A stretch of DNA of 64,000 nucleotides from Streptomyces endocoffeicus (GTDB lineage Bacteria > Actinomycetota > Actinomycetes > Streptomycetales > Streptomycetaceae): NCBI RefSeq assembly GCF_016741935.1, contig NZ_JAERRG010000005.1, positions 248,001 to 312,000 on the forward strand. The letters are read 5' to 3'. Shown here in pieces: positions 49,998-58,578 of this stretch. The position numbers and the translations under genes are program-made. Numbering within the stretch: the first letter of the stretch is position 1; each line of letters opens with the position of its first letter. Under the pieces are notes generated by a model. The model was not told where the DNA came from. It saw nothing but the letters and a program-made list of their open reading frames with translations, and ran no database searches.

Positions 49998-51653
49998 CTA
50001 AAGACTGAGCGGTAGTGAGTCCTGTTGCCAGGATTCATGCTCAGTCGCGTGCCCCGAACGGTGCTGGGCACTCCCCCAGCTACCGCTGGGAGGTACCCCC
50101 TGGTCTCCCGCGTTCGCTCCGCGTCCGGCGCGCATGGATCGTGTCCGTGGTCCGGGGATGCGGGGGCGGGGTTCCTCACGCCTTGGGGCGCCCGGTCGGG
50201 CCTGGACGGTCCGATGCCCCACACGATCGCTCTGGTCGTGTGGGGGCGGTGCTGTCCGTCGCCGGATCGGGTGTCCCAGGGCGCGCCTGCCGATCGCCAC
50301 GGCGGCTGCGTCGTGGCGGGTGGTGGTGCGGTTGGTGCTGGTGAGGGGTTTCTGCCAGTGCTGGGCGCCCCAGCGGCTGGTGTAGGCCGGGTCGACGGCG
50401 ATGACGGTGATGCCGAGTTCGGCCGCCATGCTCACGAGCCGGGCCCGCAGTCTGCTGACGGGCATGCCGGAGATGAGGTTGCGGAACTTCTTGCGCCTGC
50501 CGTGCTTCTCGCGGGTCTTGTCCGCGGTGAAGTCGAGGTCTTCGATCGCGCTTGCGAGGCCGTGGCGTTTGGCCCAGTGCAGCAGGCGGATCAGGGCGTG
50601 CCGGACCTGGGCGTCACGGTGTGGGGCGGGGCCGGACAGGTCGAAGCCGAACCGGAGCGGTTCTCCGACGGGGTTGCCGTGTGTGTCCAGGCGCCAGGCT
50701 GCGAGGTGGTCGGCGTTGGTGTCGACGCCGATCAGGCCATTCGTGCGGGCCGCGGCCAGGGGCACGGTCGTCACCGCAGCATTCGTCCACGACGCGGTGA
50801 GGTACCAGCGCCCGCGGGAGGTGTCTTCGTGGATGCGGTAGGCGATGGCCCGGTTGGCGGTGACCCGGTCGCGCCACTGCTCACCCCGGTGCGCGAACGC
50901 CACCCGCGCGGCGAGCACGTACCGGCCGCGCGGGGCGTTGGCCAGATGCGCCAGCGGGGCGGGCAGTTTGATCGAGACCTCGCCGTCGGGGGTGACGCGG
51001 ATGGTCTCGTTGCCGAACCGCTTCCCGGACTCGCCATCGGCCTCAAGGAACCGGCGCACGGCCTGCCACCGCGTGCGCCACTGCTCCTCGGTGAGCCCGG
51101 CGGCCCGCAGGTGGTGGCGGGTGTTCAGCAGCCCCTTCCCGCCCCGCACCACACGGACGACTCCGGCCTCACGATCGGCCCGCGCCGCCTGAAGCCGGTC
51201 TTCGAGCACGTGCAGGCGGCGGGCCTTCGCATGCCACTCCTGCCTGCTGCGGTAGCCGCCCGGGCCCCGCTTGCCGCCCTTCTCCCCGATCGGCAGGGAC
51301 AGCCGGTGCGCGATCGTGCGCACACCCGCTTCCAGACTCTGGATGTGCGCGAGCTGCCCGCGCCTGGCCAGCGCCCACTGATCATGGGTGGCCTTCGTGA
51401 TCGACCCCGCCCAGCGGGAGGAGGACTCTGTCGTCAGGGCACGTTTGCGCTCGGCCCACCGTTCGCTGTCATGGTCCGGCCCGGCCGCGCACCGGGCTTT
51501 CAGATCCCGGGAGGCGAGCGTGCCCAGATGGTCACCGATCAGACGAAGAACCTTCTCATCCTCCACACTCAGGTGCTTGAGCCGGTCTCGGACCGCGACC
51601 CCGGACGGGCCAAGGGCGACGAACGGTGCCGCCACCTCCCGTAGCCCGCCCAT
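49998..51653 (-). CDS. TnpB-like RNA-guided nuclease family protein (IS200/IS605-type), no TnpA partner
   Basis: 551 residues as an open frame. RuvC-like triad in context: Asp311 in LIGVDTNADHLAAWRLD, Glu371 in SAIEDLDFTADKTREKHGRRKKFRN, Asp448 in TTTRHDAAAVAIGRRALGH; VIAVDPAYTSRWGAQHW sits where TnpB normally continues into a CxxC zinc finger, which is absent. The last 50 residues (after GPRTRSMR) read through hairpin DNA at the element end and are probably not a folded part. TnpB nucleases cut DNA with a guide RNA (omega-RNA) encoded at the element's right end. No TnpA transposase gene is near, so it would move only in trans. Confidence 0.82.
   Translation of the reverse strand: MGGLREVAAPFVALGPSGVAVRDRLKHLSVEDEKVLRLIGDHLGTLASRDLKARCAAGPDHDSERWAERKRALTTESSSRWAGSITKATHDQWALARRGQLAHIQSLEAGVRTIAHRLSLPIGEKGGKRGPGGYRSRQEWHAKARRLHVLEDRLQAARADREAGVVRVVRGGKGLLNTRHHLRAAGLTEEQWRTRWQAVRRFLEADGESGKRFGNETIRVTPDGEVSIKLPAPLAHLANAPRGRYVLAARVAFAHRGEQWRDRVTANRAIAYRIHEDTSRGRWYLTASWTNAAVTTVPLAAARTNGLIGVDTNADHLAAWRLDTHGNPVGEPLRFGFDLSGPAPHRDAQVRHALIRLLHWAKRHGLASAIEDLDFTADKTREKHGRRKKFRNLISGMPVSRLRARLVSMAAELGITVIAVDPAYTSRWGAQHWQKPLTSTNRTTTRHDAAAVAIGRRALGHPIRRRTAPPPHDQSDRVGHRTVQARPGAPRREEPRPRIPGPRTRSMRAGRGANAGDQGVPPSGSWGSAQHRSGHATEHESWQQDSLPLSL
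50003..50092 (-). ncRNA. Candidate right end / omega-RNA scaffold of the TnpB element
   Basis: An outer 8-bp stem (GACTGAGC at 50003-50010 with GCTCAGTC at 50039-50046) encloses an inner 8-bp stem (50017-50024 with 50029-50036, one mismatch). Next to it CCCAGC-TACC-GCTGGG (50075-50090) forms another hairpin of a type repeated in many Streptomyces genomes. All overlap the 3' end of the TnpB frame, where omega-RNA is expected; the guide would then lie below 50003, at the FO synthase stop. Prediction by eye. Confidence 0.45.
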
Positions 51654-51792
51654 CCCCTCACCCCGCCCCCGCGCTGGCCGACAATCCCCTCACCACGCTC
51701 AACGACCATCACTGACAAAGGTCACACATTCGACCAAGGAAACTTCGTTCTCGCTCAGAGGGTCGCACGTGCCGCAGCCCGAACACTCACTC

Positions 51793-52191
51793 ATGTGCGC
51801 CAGAACACGCCTGTGCGCAGGCAATCGCCAGCAGTTCACAACCCCGGCGCACGGTTCGCGGGCGCGCCGCGCGGATAGTTGCGGGCGCGCCACGCGGATA
51901 CTTCGGGGCGAGACGCTCCTGGAGGAGCATGGCGACCAGTGGGACCCCCAGGCCGGAGTGGCCGCTCCGATCATCAGCAGGGCCGCCCTCGGGGACGGGG
52001 CCGGGGCGGAGCGCTTCATGGCGGAGCTGACCGCCACCCGGCCGTACTGGGAGATCGTCGACGACGTCGTACGCGCCCTGGACGACCTCGCCGAGTGCCC
52101 CGGGGCCGACCCCACTCTGCTCGCCGCCCTCCGCACGCCGCTCGTCGGGCTCCGGGCGAGCCTGGAACACGGCCGGACGGCGCTCGGATAA
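51793..52191 (+). CDS. Unidentified, probably N-terminally truncated gene
   Basis: The last 90 codons have normal Streptomyces coding character (ETLLEEHGDQWDPQAGVAA, AERFMAELTATRPYWEIVDDVVRALDDLAE, VGLRASLEHGRTALG), a mostly helical acidic protein. No start codon with a ribosome-binding site precedes it: the frame is open back into the TnpB gene, ATG 51793 lacks a site, and the stretch before about 51900 looks noncoding. I read it as the 3' remnant of a gene cut when the TnpB element arrived, or a gene using an unrecognised start. Family unknown. Confidence 0.35.
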   Translation: MCARTRLCAGNRQQFTTPAHGSRARRADSCGRATRILRGETLLEEHGDQWDPQAGVAAPIISRAALGDGAGAERFMAELTATRPYWEIVDDVVRALDDLAECPGADPTLLAALRTPLVGLRASLEHGRTALG

Positions 52192-52375
52192 GGGCTTTCG
52201 GTACGCGGCCGACATTCGGTGAGGGAATTCGCATTCTCGGAATGCGACGGTCCGTCGTCTTCTCCGTGATGACGCCTTCACAATCCGCGGCGGCCGGGAG
52301 GCGATCATTAGGTGTCCATTACAGTTCGAAGGCAGTTCAGGGCCATTCACGCAGCGAAGAAAAGAGGCATAGGTC

Positions 52376-53500
52376 GTGACCGCAACCGCCAGCGCAGCGA
52401 CCGGCGTATGGGGCCGCGCCGAACAGCAGGACTTCCGCAGCCGGGTGCGCGGCTGTCTGCTCGGCGGGGCCATCGGGGACGCGCTGGGGGCGGCCGTGGA
52501 GTTCGCCTCCCTGGACGAGATCAGGGCGGCACACGGACCCGAGGGCGTGACGGACTTCCTGCCCGCCTATGGCGGCCGCGGACGGGTCACCGACGACACC
52601 CAGATGACGCTGTTCACCGTGGACGGACTGATACGGGCGCAGGTGCGCCGCGACACCGGGGCCTGGCACCCGCCCACCGACATCCACTCCGCCCACCGCC
52701 GCTGGTACTCCACCCAGCGCGACTGGGGCCCCGATGAGCGCCGTAAGGACGCCGGCTGGCTGGCCCGGGAGGAGTGGCTGTACGCCCAGCGGTCCCCGGG
52801 CCGGGCCTGTATCACCGGGCTCGCCGACGAGACCATGGGCACCCTGGAGCGGCCCAAGAACCCCGACTCCAAGGGATGCGGCGCCGTGATGCGCTCCGCG
52901 CCCTTCGGGCTGCTGGTGGGCTGGGAGCCGCAGCTGGTCTTCCAGCTGGCCATCGAGTGCGCGGCCCAGACCCACGGCCACCCCACCGGCTATCTCTCGG
53001 CCGGTGCCTTCGCCCTGATCGTGCACGGCCTGGCGCGCGGCGAGGCGCTGGACGGAGCCGTCCAGCGCGCCCTCGCCCATCTGGCCACCCGCCCCGGCCA
53101 CGAGGAGACCACGAACGCGCTGCGGCACGCCCTCGGCGCCGTGCGGCAGGGCCTGCCGACCCCGGACCGCGTCGCCTCGCTCGGCGAGGGCTGGACCGGT
53201 GAGGAGGCCCTGGCGATGGGCCTGTACTGCGCGCTGGTCGCCGAGGACGTCCGCCATGGGCTGCTGCTCGCTGTCAACCACGGCGGGGACAGCGACTCCA
53301 CGGCGGCCATCTGCGGCAATCTGCTGGGCGCGCTGCACGGCGAGACGGCGCTGCCGCCCGCCTGGCTGGCGGAGGTCGAGGGGCGCGGCACGATCCTGGA
53401 ACTGGCCGACGACTTCGCCATGGAGATGACCCAGGGCCCGGCCCTGCACGGCCCCGGCAGTTCCTCCCCGGCCTGGCTCACCCGCTACCCGCGCGCGTAG
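52376..53500 (+). CDS. ADP-ribosylglycohydrolase family protein (DraG/ARH-like)
   Basis: 374 residues from GTG 52376 (AGAGG 8 nt upstream). Metal-site motifs of the family: LLGGAIGDALGAAVEF (about 25-40), VTDDTQMTLFTVDGL (about 72-86) and NHGGDSDSTAAICGNLLGA (about 300-318). It removes ADP-ribose from proteins, nucleic acids or small molecules. No ADP-ribosyltransferase gene adjoins it. A small palindrome, CGCATTC-TCG-GAATGCG (52230-52246), lies upstream. Its 3' end overlaps the convergent GT87 gene by 16 bp. Confidence 0.93.
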   Translation: MTATASAATGVWGRAEQQDFRSRVRGCLLGGAIGDALGAAVEFASLDEIRAAHGPEGVTDFLPAYGGRGRVTDDTQMTLFTVDGLIRAQVRRDTGAWHPPTDIHSAHRRWYSTQRDWGPDERRKDAGWLAREEWLYAQRSPGRACITGLADETMGTLERPKNPDSKGCGAVMRSAPFGLLVGWEPQLVFQLAIECAAQTHGHPTGYLSAGAFALIVHGLARGEALDGAVQRALAHLATRPGHEETTNALRHALGAVRQGLPTPDRVASLGEGWTGEEALAMGLYCALVAEDVRHGLLLAVNHGGDSDSTAAICGNLLGALHGETALPPAWLAEVEGRGTILELADDFAMEMTQGPALHGPGSSSPAWLTRYPRA

Positions 53501-54906
53501 GTCCGCTCCGGCCGCCGCCGCGCCGCCCCCGTCCGCTGCCGCCCCAGGGTCCCGATCCCCTCCCAGGGACGCCATGGACTCCTTACGGCGCGCACGGTCA
53601 GATACGCGGCCACGCCCAGGAAGGCGACGCCGATCAGCGGATAGACGGCGGTGAGCAGCATCTGGGCCGGGTTCTGGTGGAGCTCCACCCGGGCCGGTCG
53701 GCTGTGGGGCGCGTACCAGACCATGAAGGAGCAGAACAGCAGCCCGGTCCCCACCGTCCAGGCCGTCCACCCCGCCGTGCGCCGCCGCACCGCCTCCACC
53801 GCGAGCAGCAGGACCATCGGGACGGCCCACACCCAGTGGTGCGACCAGGAGACCGGGCTGACCATGAGGGCGGTCACCGCGCAGGTGAGGGCGGCCCAGG
53901 CGCGGGCGTTCGGCAGCCGGCGGTCGTCGGTCAGCTGGGCGGCCACCGCCGTGGCCAGGCCCACACAGCCGATCAGCGCGGCCGCCGCGAGCCACCACAT
54001 GCCCGGGTCGGGGGTGTGCAGCACACGGGCGAGGGCGCCCTTGAGGTTCTGGTTGCCCGCGCCCTCGACATCGCCGGGGCGGTCGGTGGCGAAGACGACC
54101 TCGGTCCAGAAGCGCCGGGAGTCATGCGGCAGCGCCAGGGCCGAGAACGCGACCGTAAGGACGAAGGCGGCGGTCGCGACGGCCGCACGCCGCAGATGGT
54201 CGTTCAGGAAGCGCCGTGGCGGCGGACCGCTTCCGGACCCGGTGCGCCCGCGGGCCGCCCCGGCCGACCGCAGCCGCCGGAGGCTGAGGAAGAGTCCGGC
54301 CAGCCCGAGCAAGACCACGAAGAGCCCCGGGGTGAGCTTGATCCCGGTGGCGATGCCCGTCCCGACCCCCGCCCAGCGGTGGCCCGCCCGGCGGGTCAGA
54401 TCCCACAGCACCAGCGCCGTGACCAGCAGATTGATCTGCCCGTAGCGCAGGGTCGTCCACACCGGCTCACACCACACCCCGACGGCGGCCAGGGCCAGGA
54501 CGGCGGCCGGTCGCGGCACCCGCGCGGGCAGTCGGATCAGCCGCAGCGACAGATGGGCCACGGCGACCATCAGGACGAGATTGACGGCCGTCCCGAAGGT
54601 CCGCAGGACGCCCGTGCTCATCACGGTCAGCGGGGTGAAGAGCAGCGCCGCGAACGGCGGATAGGTATTGGGGAGACTGTGCTCAGTCGCCCGCATGTCA
54701 TACAGATCCATCGCATTGCGTACGGTCCATCCCTCGGCCCGGTAGACCAGCAGGTCGACCATCGACACCTGGGCGGCCCGCTGAGCGATCCAGAACCCGG
54801 TGAAGGAGAGCAGACAGAAGACCGCCGCGCACAGGACCGGTCGGCGCAGTACGAGGGCGCGGGCCCGGTGGATCCGGGAGTCGGTGATCGTCTGGGTGGC
54901 GGTCAC
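53485..54906 (-). CDS. GT87 (DUF2029) polyprenyl-phosphate-dependent mannosyltransferase-like membrane protein
   Basis: 473 residues from GTG 54906 (GGAG 6-7 nt upstream); the open frame before it is low-complexity. About ten hydrophobic helices. The first external loop carries VDLLVYRAEGWTVRN and later YPPFAALLFTPLT, matching the GT-C catalytic acidic motif region; LRYGQINLLVTALVLWDL and SPVSWSHHWVWAVP are family hallmarks. Such enzymes add mannose to lipids such as phosphatidylinositol mannosides. A Ser/Gly/Pro loop occurs near residue 240. It converges with and overlaps the glycohydrolase gene. Confidence 0.88.
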   Translation of the reverse strand: MTATQTITDSRIHRARALVLRRPVLCAAVFCLLSFTGFWIAQRAAQVSMVDLLVYRAEGWTVRNAMDLYDMRATEHSLPNTYPPFAALLFTPLTVMSTGVLRTFGTAVNLVLMVAVAHLSLRLIRLPARVPRPAAVLALAAVGVWCEPVWTTLRYGQINLLVTALVLWDLTRRAGHRWAGVGTGIATGIKLTPGLFVVLLGLAGLFLSLRRLRSAGAARGRTGSGSGPPPRRFLNDHLRRAAVATAAFVLTVAFSALALPHDSRRFWTEVVFATDRPGDVEGAGNQNLKGALARVLHTPDPGMWWLAAAALIGCVGLATAVAAQLTDDRRLPNARAWAALTCAVTALMVSPVSWSHHWVWAVPMVLLLAVEAVRRRTAGWTAWTVGTGLLFCSFMVWYAPHSRPARVELHQNPAQMLLTAVYPLIGVAFLGVAAYLTVRAVRSPWRPWEGIGTLGRQRTGAARRRPERTYARG

Positions 54907-55153
54907 GTGGGGCTCCAGAGGTCCCTGAGGACGGCGGCTCGGTGGGGGCGGGGCGAGTCGGGTCCGGGTGGTGCGGTCGGTGCGGGTGGTGGGGTCGGTG
55001 GCCGGCGGACTCGGACGGCCGACCACAGTACGTTCCGGATGAGAACCGCAGATGAGCAAAAGGTTGCCTGGACAGGTGGAATCTCCCCATCGCCACCCCG
55101 GCCCCGCGTTCCACTTCTGCCCCGCCGGGAACGGCGGGCCGTAAGGTGGCCGG

Positions 55154-55708
55154 GTGCCTGCCTCCACCGCCGTCATACGTGATGCCACCCACGCCGACCT
55201 CGACGCCATCGCCGCGATCTTCGGCCACTACGTCACTGAGACCATCGTCACCTTCGAGGAGACCCCGCCCACCGTCGAGGACTGGGCGCGGCGGCTGGCC
55301 GAGCTGACCGACCGGGGGCTGCCGTTCCTGGTCGCCGAGGTCGACGACGGGCGTACGGCCTCCGAAGACGATGCCCTTACGGTCGTCGGTTACGCCTACG
55401 CCGGGCCCTGGCGCCCCAAGCCCGCGTACCGCCACACCGCCGAGAACACCATCTACCTCGCCCCCGGGCGGACCGGCGGGGGGCTCGGGGCCGCGCTGCT
55501 CGACGCCCTGCTCACCCGCTGTGCCGAGGCGGGCGTACGGCAGGTCGTCGCGGTCATCGCAGACTCCGGCAGCGATGCCTCGGCCGCCCTGCACCGGCGC
55601 TTCGGCTTCCGCCCGGCGGGCCTGCTGGCCGGGGTCGGCCACAAGCACGGACGCTGGATCGACACCCACCTCATGCAGTGCGACCTGACGGCCCGCGCGC
55701 ATCAATAG
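55154..55708 (+). CDS. GNAT N-acetyltransferase (phosphinothricin acetyltransferase-like)
   Basis: 184 residues from GTG 55154. It opens IRDATHADLDAIAAIFGHYVTETIVTFEE as in the PAT/Bar/MddA group, with GYAYAGPWRPKPAYRHTAENTIYLAPGRTGGGLGAALLDALL (acetyl-CoA loop G-x-G-G-G-L-G) and LHRRFGFRPAGLLAGVGHKHGRWIDTHLMQ. Members acetylate methionine sulfone/sulfoximine or phosphinothricin-like amino acids. A GNAT of this type could give self-resistance or detoxification, but none of the nearby genes makes such a compound. A tandem repeat array starts within its stop codon. Confidence 0.9.
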   Translation: MPASTAVIRDATHADLDAIAAIFGHYVTETIVTFEETPPTVEDWARRLAELTDRGLPFLVAEVDDGRTASEDDALTVVGYAYAGPWRPKPAYRHTAENTIYLAPGRTGGGLGAALLDALLTRCAEAGVRQVVAVIADSGSDASAALHRRFGFRPAGLLAGVGHKHGRWIDTHLMQCDLTARAHQ

Positions 55709-55802
55709 CCGGTGCGTATCAATAGCCGGTGCGTATCAATAGCCGGTGCGCCTCAACAGACGGCGCGTCCCCATAGCCCGTGCGCCCCAATAGCCGGCGC
55801 GC
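55701..55802. repeat. Six tandem 17-bp repeats over the GNAT stop codon
   Basis: Three units of ATCAATAGCCGGTGCGT (the third ends in C) followed by three diverged copies, 55701-55802. The TAG of the first unit is the GNAT stop, so loss of a unit would not change the protein. Confidence 0.92.
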
Positions 55803-55820
55803 ACCGACGAACAGACAGAA

Positions 55821-55865
55821 CCGGGCCGCCGGTCACCCCGCACAGGGCGGTGACCGGCGGCCCGG
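55821..55865. terminator. Strong bidirectional terminator, 17-bp perfect stem
   Basis: CCGGGCCGCCGGTCACC (55821-55837) pairs perfectly with 55849-55865 around an 11-nt loop, between the GNAT gene (+) and the symporter gene (-). Confidence 0.9.
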
Positions 55866-55889
55866 GTCATGGCCGCCGCGCGGAAGGCG

Positions 55890-57464
55890 TCAGTCCGTGG
55901 CGCCCGCGACCGACTTGCGGCCGTCCGCGTCGCCCTGCTCCGGCACCGACAGCGCGGCACTCGCTGAACCCGGCCCGTCGTCATCCGAGTTGAGCGAAGC
56001 GAGGATGGCATCGCGCTCCGGGGTGTCCTCCGGCTTGAGGTAGCCGATGGCGATGAAGAGCACGAGCGAGACCGCGAGCGGGATGGAGATCTGGTACTCC
56101 AGGTTCACGCCTCCGTCGATCGCGTCGTTGATCGGGTAGTTGACCAGGTAGAAGGCGATCAGGCCCATGGCCCAGCTGACCAGCGCCGCCGTCGGACCCG
56201 ACTTGCGGAAGGCGCGCAGCATGCCCAGCATCAGCGGGATCGCGATCGGTCCCATGAGCCCGGCGACCCACTTGATCACGACGGTGATGATGTCCCCGAA
56301 GAAGTCCGAGTTGACCTGGGTGGCGATGGCCATCGACAGGGCGAGGAAGAGCAGGGTGGTGTAGCGGGCCGCGAGCAGCCCGGTGCGGCTGCTCCACTCG
56401 CGTACGGACTTGAAGATCGCGGGCATGATGTCCCGGGTCACCACGGCCGCGATCGCGTTGGCGTCCGAGGAGCACATCGCCATGGTGTGTGAGAAGAAGC
56501 CGACGATCACCAGGCCCAGCAGACCGTGCGGCAGCAGGTGTTCGGCCATCTCGGCGTACGAGTCGGCGGGCTTGTCCGTCTTGATGATCAGCGGCGCGAC
56601 CCACATGGGGAAGAACAGCACCAGCGGCCAGACGAACCACAGGACGGCCGACAGCCGGGCCGAGCGCTTGGCGGAGTGGGCGCTGTCCGTCGCCATGTAG
56701 CGCTGCGCCTGGTTCCACATGCCGCCGTTGTACTCGAAGGTCTTGATGAAGAGGTACGCGAGCAGGAAGACCAGGGTGTACGGGCCGACGGTCGGCTGGT
56801 GGTGGCTGTCGGGGAGGTCGTCCCAGACGGTCCAGAAGGTGGAGAAGCCGTCCAGCTCATTGAGCACCGCGATCAGCATCGCGATGCCCGCGATGAACTG
56901 GATGACGAACTGGCCGAGTTCGGTGAGCGCGTCGGCCCACAGTCCGCCGACGGTGCAGTAGATGGCGGTGACCACGCCCGTGATCAGGATGCCCTGGTTG
57001 AGTGAGACACCGGTGAAGATGGAGAGCAGGGTGGCGATGGCCGCCCACTTGGCACCCACGTCGACGATCTTCAGCAGCACCCCGGACCAGGCCAGCGCCT
57101 GCTGTGTGGGCAGGTTGTAGCGGTTCTTCAGATATTCGAGCGGCGAGGCCACCTTGAGTTTGCTGCGCACTCGGTTCAGGCGCGGCGCGAAGAGGTTGGC
57201 GCCGATCGCGATGCCGATGGCGATGGGGAAGGACCAGGTGACATAGGAGGTGATGCCGTATTGGTAGGCGATGGCCGCGTATCCCGTGAACATCACCGCG
57301 CTGTAGCCGGACATGTGGTGCGAGATCCCGGACAGCCACCAGGGCATCTTGCCGCCCGCGGTGAAGAAGTCGCTGACGTTGTCCACACGCTTGTGGGACC
57401 AGAGGCCGATGCCGACCATGACACCGAAGTAGCCGATCAGTACAACCCAGTCGAGACTGTTCAT
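55890..57464 (-). CDS. Sodium:solute symporter (SSS family)
   Basis: 524 residues from ATG 57464 (GGGAGGGGA just upstream). About 13-14 membrane helices; SSS hallmarks DFFTAGGKMPWWLSGISHHMSGYSAVMFTGYAAIAYQYG near the N-terminus, VGGLWADALTELGQFVIQFIAG, and FNGGMWNQAQRYMATDSAHSAKRS-like EYNGGMWNQAQRYM in the middle. Probably a Na+-coupled sugar or carboxylate importer (SGLT-like). The acidic, Ser/Ala-rich C-terminal tail is cytoplasmic. It is a single gene followed by the strong terminator. Confidence 0.93.
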   Translation of the reverse strand: MNSLDWVVLIGYFGVMVGIGLWSHKRVDNVSDFFTAGGKMPWWLSGISHHMSGYSAVMFTGYAAIAYQYGITSYVTWSFPIAIGIAIGANLFAPRLNRVRSKLKVASPLEYLKNRYNLPTQQALAWSGVLLKIVDVGAKWAAIATLLSIFTGVSLNQGILITGVVTAIYCTVGGLWADALTELGQFVIQFIAGIAMLIAVLNELDGFSTFWTVWDDLPDSHHQPTVGPYTLVFLLAYLFIKTFEYNGGMWNQAQRYMATDSAHSAKRSARLSAVLWFVWPLVLFFPMWVAPLIIKTDKPADSYAEMAEHLLPHGLLGLVIVGFFSHTMAMCSSDANAIAAVVTRDIMPAIFKSVREWSSRTGLLAARYTTLLFLALSMAIATQVNSDFFGDIITVVIKWVAGLMGPIAIPLMLGMLRAFRKSGPTAALVSWAMGLIAFYLVNYPINDAIDGGVNLEYQISIPLAVSLVLFIAIGYLKPEDTPERDAILASLNSDDDGPGSASAALSVPEQGDADGRKSVAGATD

Positions 57465-57778
57465 GTCCCCTCCCAGGGGTCCGCCATATGAACGGGAGCG
57501 CACTTCGCCGCGACGTTCGTCATGGGCGGTTCCCCCGAGCGGGAGCGGGGTACTTCCGGGATTGAACCGCTCGTTCGGGTGACCGGTCAAGGGTTCTATA
57601 GGTCACGAGTGTGAACGCAGGTCAGAAAGAAGAACGAATTTACGGTTTCTTGACCTGACGGGGCGTTGTCGTTCGCATGTCTGTACGCCCACGATGAGCG
57701 GGCACTTCGTCAGACGCACGCCCACCGATCGCTGGGTCGTACGGGAGCGGGATCCCGAAAGGCCGGACAGGAGTCGCG
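57465..57778. other. Intergenic region upstream of the symporter
   Basis: 314 bp without a gene. It contains a somewhat AT-rich stretch (about 57595-57655), probably the symporter promoter (minus strand), and an isolated half-site CCTGACGGGGCG at about 57654. No full copy of the recurrent operator. Confidence 0.5.
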
Positions 57779-58561
57779 CTAACGCATCAGTTCACCGGCG
57801 TTCACCAGCAGCGACTGCCCGGTGATCGCCCGGGCCCGGTCGGAGGCCAGGAACGCCGCGGCCTCCGCCACATCGCCGTCCGTCGCCAGCTCCGGCAGGG
57901 CCATCCGGTCGGTGAGCCGGCTCAGCACCTCGGCCTCGCCCACGCCCTCGGTCTGCGCGGTGAAGGTCACATACGCCTGCACCGGCGGCCCCCACATCCA
58001 GCCGGGCTGCACGGTGTTGACCCGTATCCGGTGCGGACCCAGCTCACGCGCGAGCGCGTACATGGCGGAGGTCAGCGCGCCCTTGGAGGCGGCGTAGGCG
58101 GTCTGGCGCAGTTCGGTGGGGGCGGCGGACGACGACTGGGTGCCGATCAGCACGACCGAGCCGCCGTTCCGCTTCAGCGCGGGCAGACAGGCGCGGGTCA
58201 TCCGGAGCGTCCCGAGCAGATTGATGTCCACCACCCGGGCCCAGGAGGCGAAGTCGGCGTCCTCCAGCCCGCCGAAGTGGCTGTCCAGCGCGGCCACATG
58301 GACCACGGCGTCGATCCGGCCGAAGCGGTCGAGGGCGAGCGCGGCGAGGGCCTCGCACTGCGCCTCGTCCGCGATGTCGGTGGGCCGCCAGGCGGTGTGC
58401 TCACCGCCCGGATCGACCTCCTCCGCCACCTTCGGCAGCCGTTCCTCGGTCCGCGCCCCCATCACCACCCGGGCCCCGTCCCGGACGCACGCGGCCACCA
58501 CCCGGGCTCCCAGCCCGGGTCCGACCCCGGAGACGACGACGGTCTTGCCCTGCAGCGGCAT
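57779..58561 (-). CDS. Short-chain dehydrogenase/reductase
   Basis: 260 residues. The glycine motif is altered, VSGVGPGLG in place of TGxxxGxG; HVAALDS replaces the NNAG strand; catalytic Ser in IGTQSSSAAP, Tyr/Lys in YAASK; end ARAITGQSLLVNAGELMR. The Ser/Tyr/Lys triad is intact, so it should be an active oxidoreductase. GGGAGG precedes ATG 58561. It is divergent from the EthD-like gene with two operators between them, so both likely belong to the catabolic regulon although 15 kb from the other members. Confidence 0.9.
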   Translation of the reverse strand: MPLQGKTVVVSGVGPGLGARVVAACVRDGARVVMGARTEERLPKVAEEVDPGGEHTAWRPTDIADEAQCEALAALALDRFGRIDAVVHVAALDSHFGGLEDADFASWARVVDINLLGTLRMTRACLPALKRNGGSVVLIGTQSSSAAPTELRQTAYAASKGALTSAMYALARELGPHRIRVNTVQPGWMWGPPVQAYVTFTAQTEGVGEAEVLSRLTDRMALPELATDGDVAEAAAFLASDRARAITGQSLLVNAGELMR

Positions 58562-58578
58562 GGCGGTCCCTCCCGTGG

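Noticed and set aside
51702..51794. A 31-residue minus-strand peptide starting MSECSGCGTC, with a HxxxCxxC-like pattern when read further upstream
   Set aside because: No ribosome-binding site before the ATG and no support beyond the Cys pattern; it may be a remnant of a zinc-binding anti-sigma-type protein but cannot be shown.
52246..52256. GACGGTCCGTC upstream of the ADP-ribosylglycohydrolase, the core of the recurrent operator
   Set aside because: The outer CT...AG bases that all real copies keep at least on one side are missing, and the gene does not fit the regulon.
57654..57668. CCTGACGGGGCGTTG in the symporter upstream region as an operator
   Set aside because: Only the left half matches; no inverted partner half.
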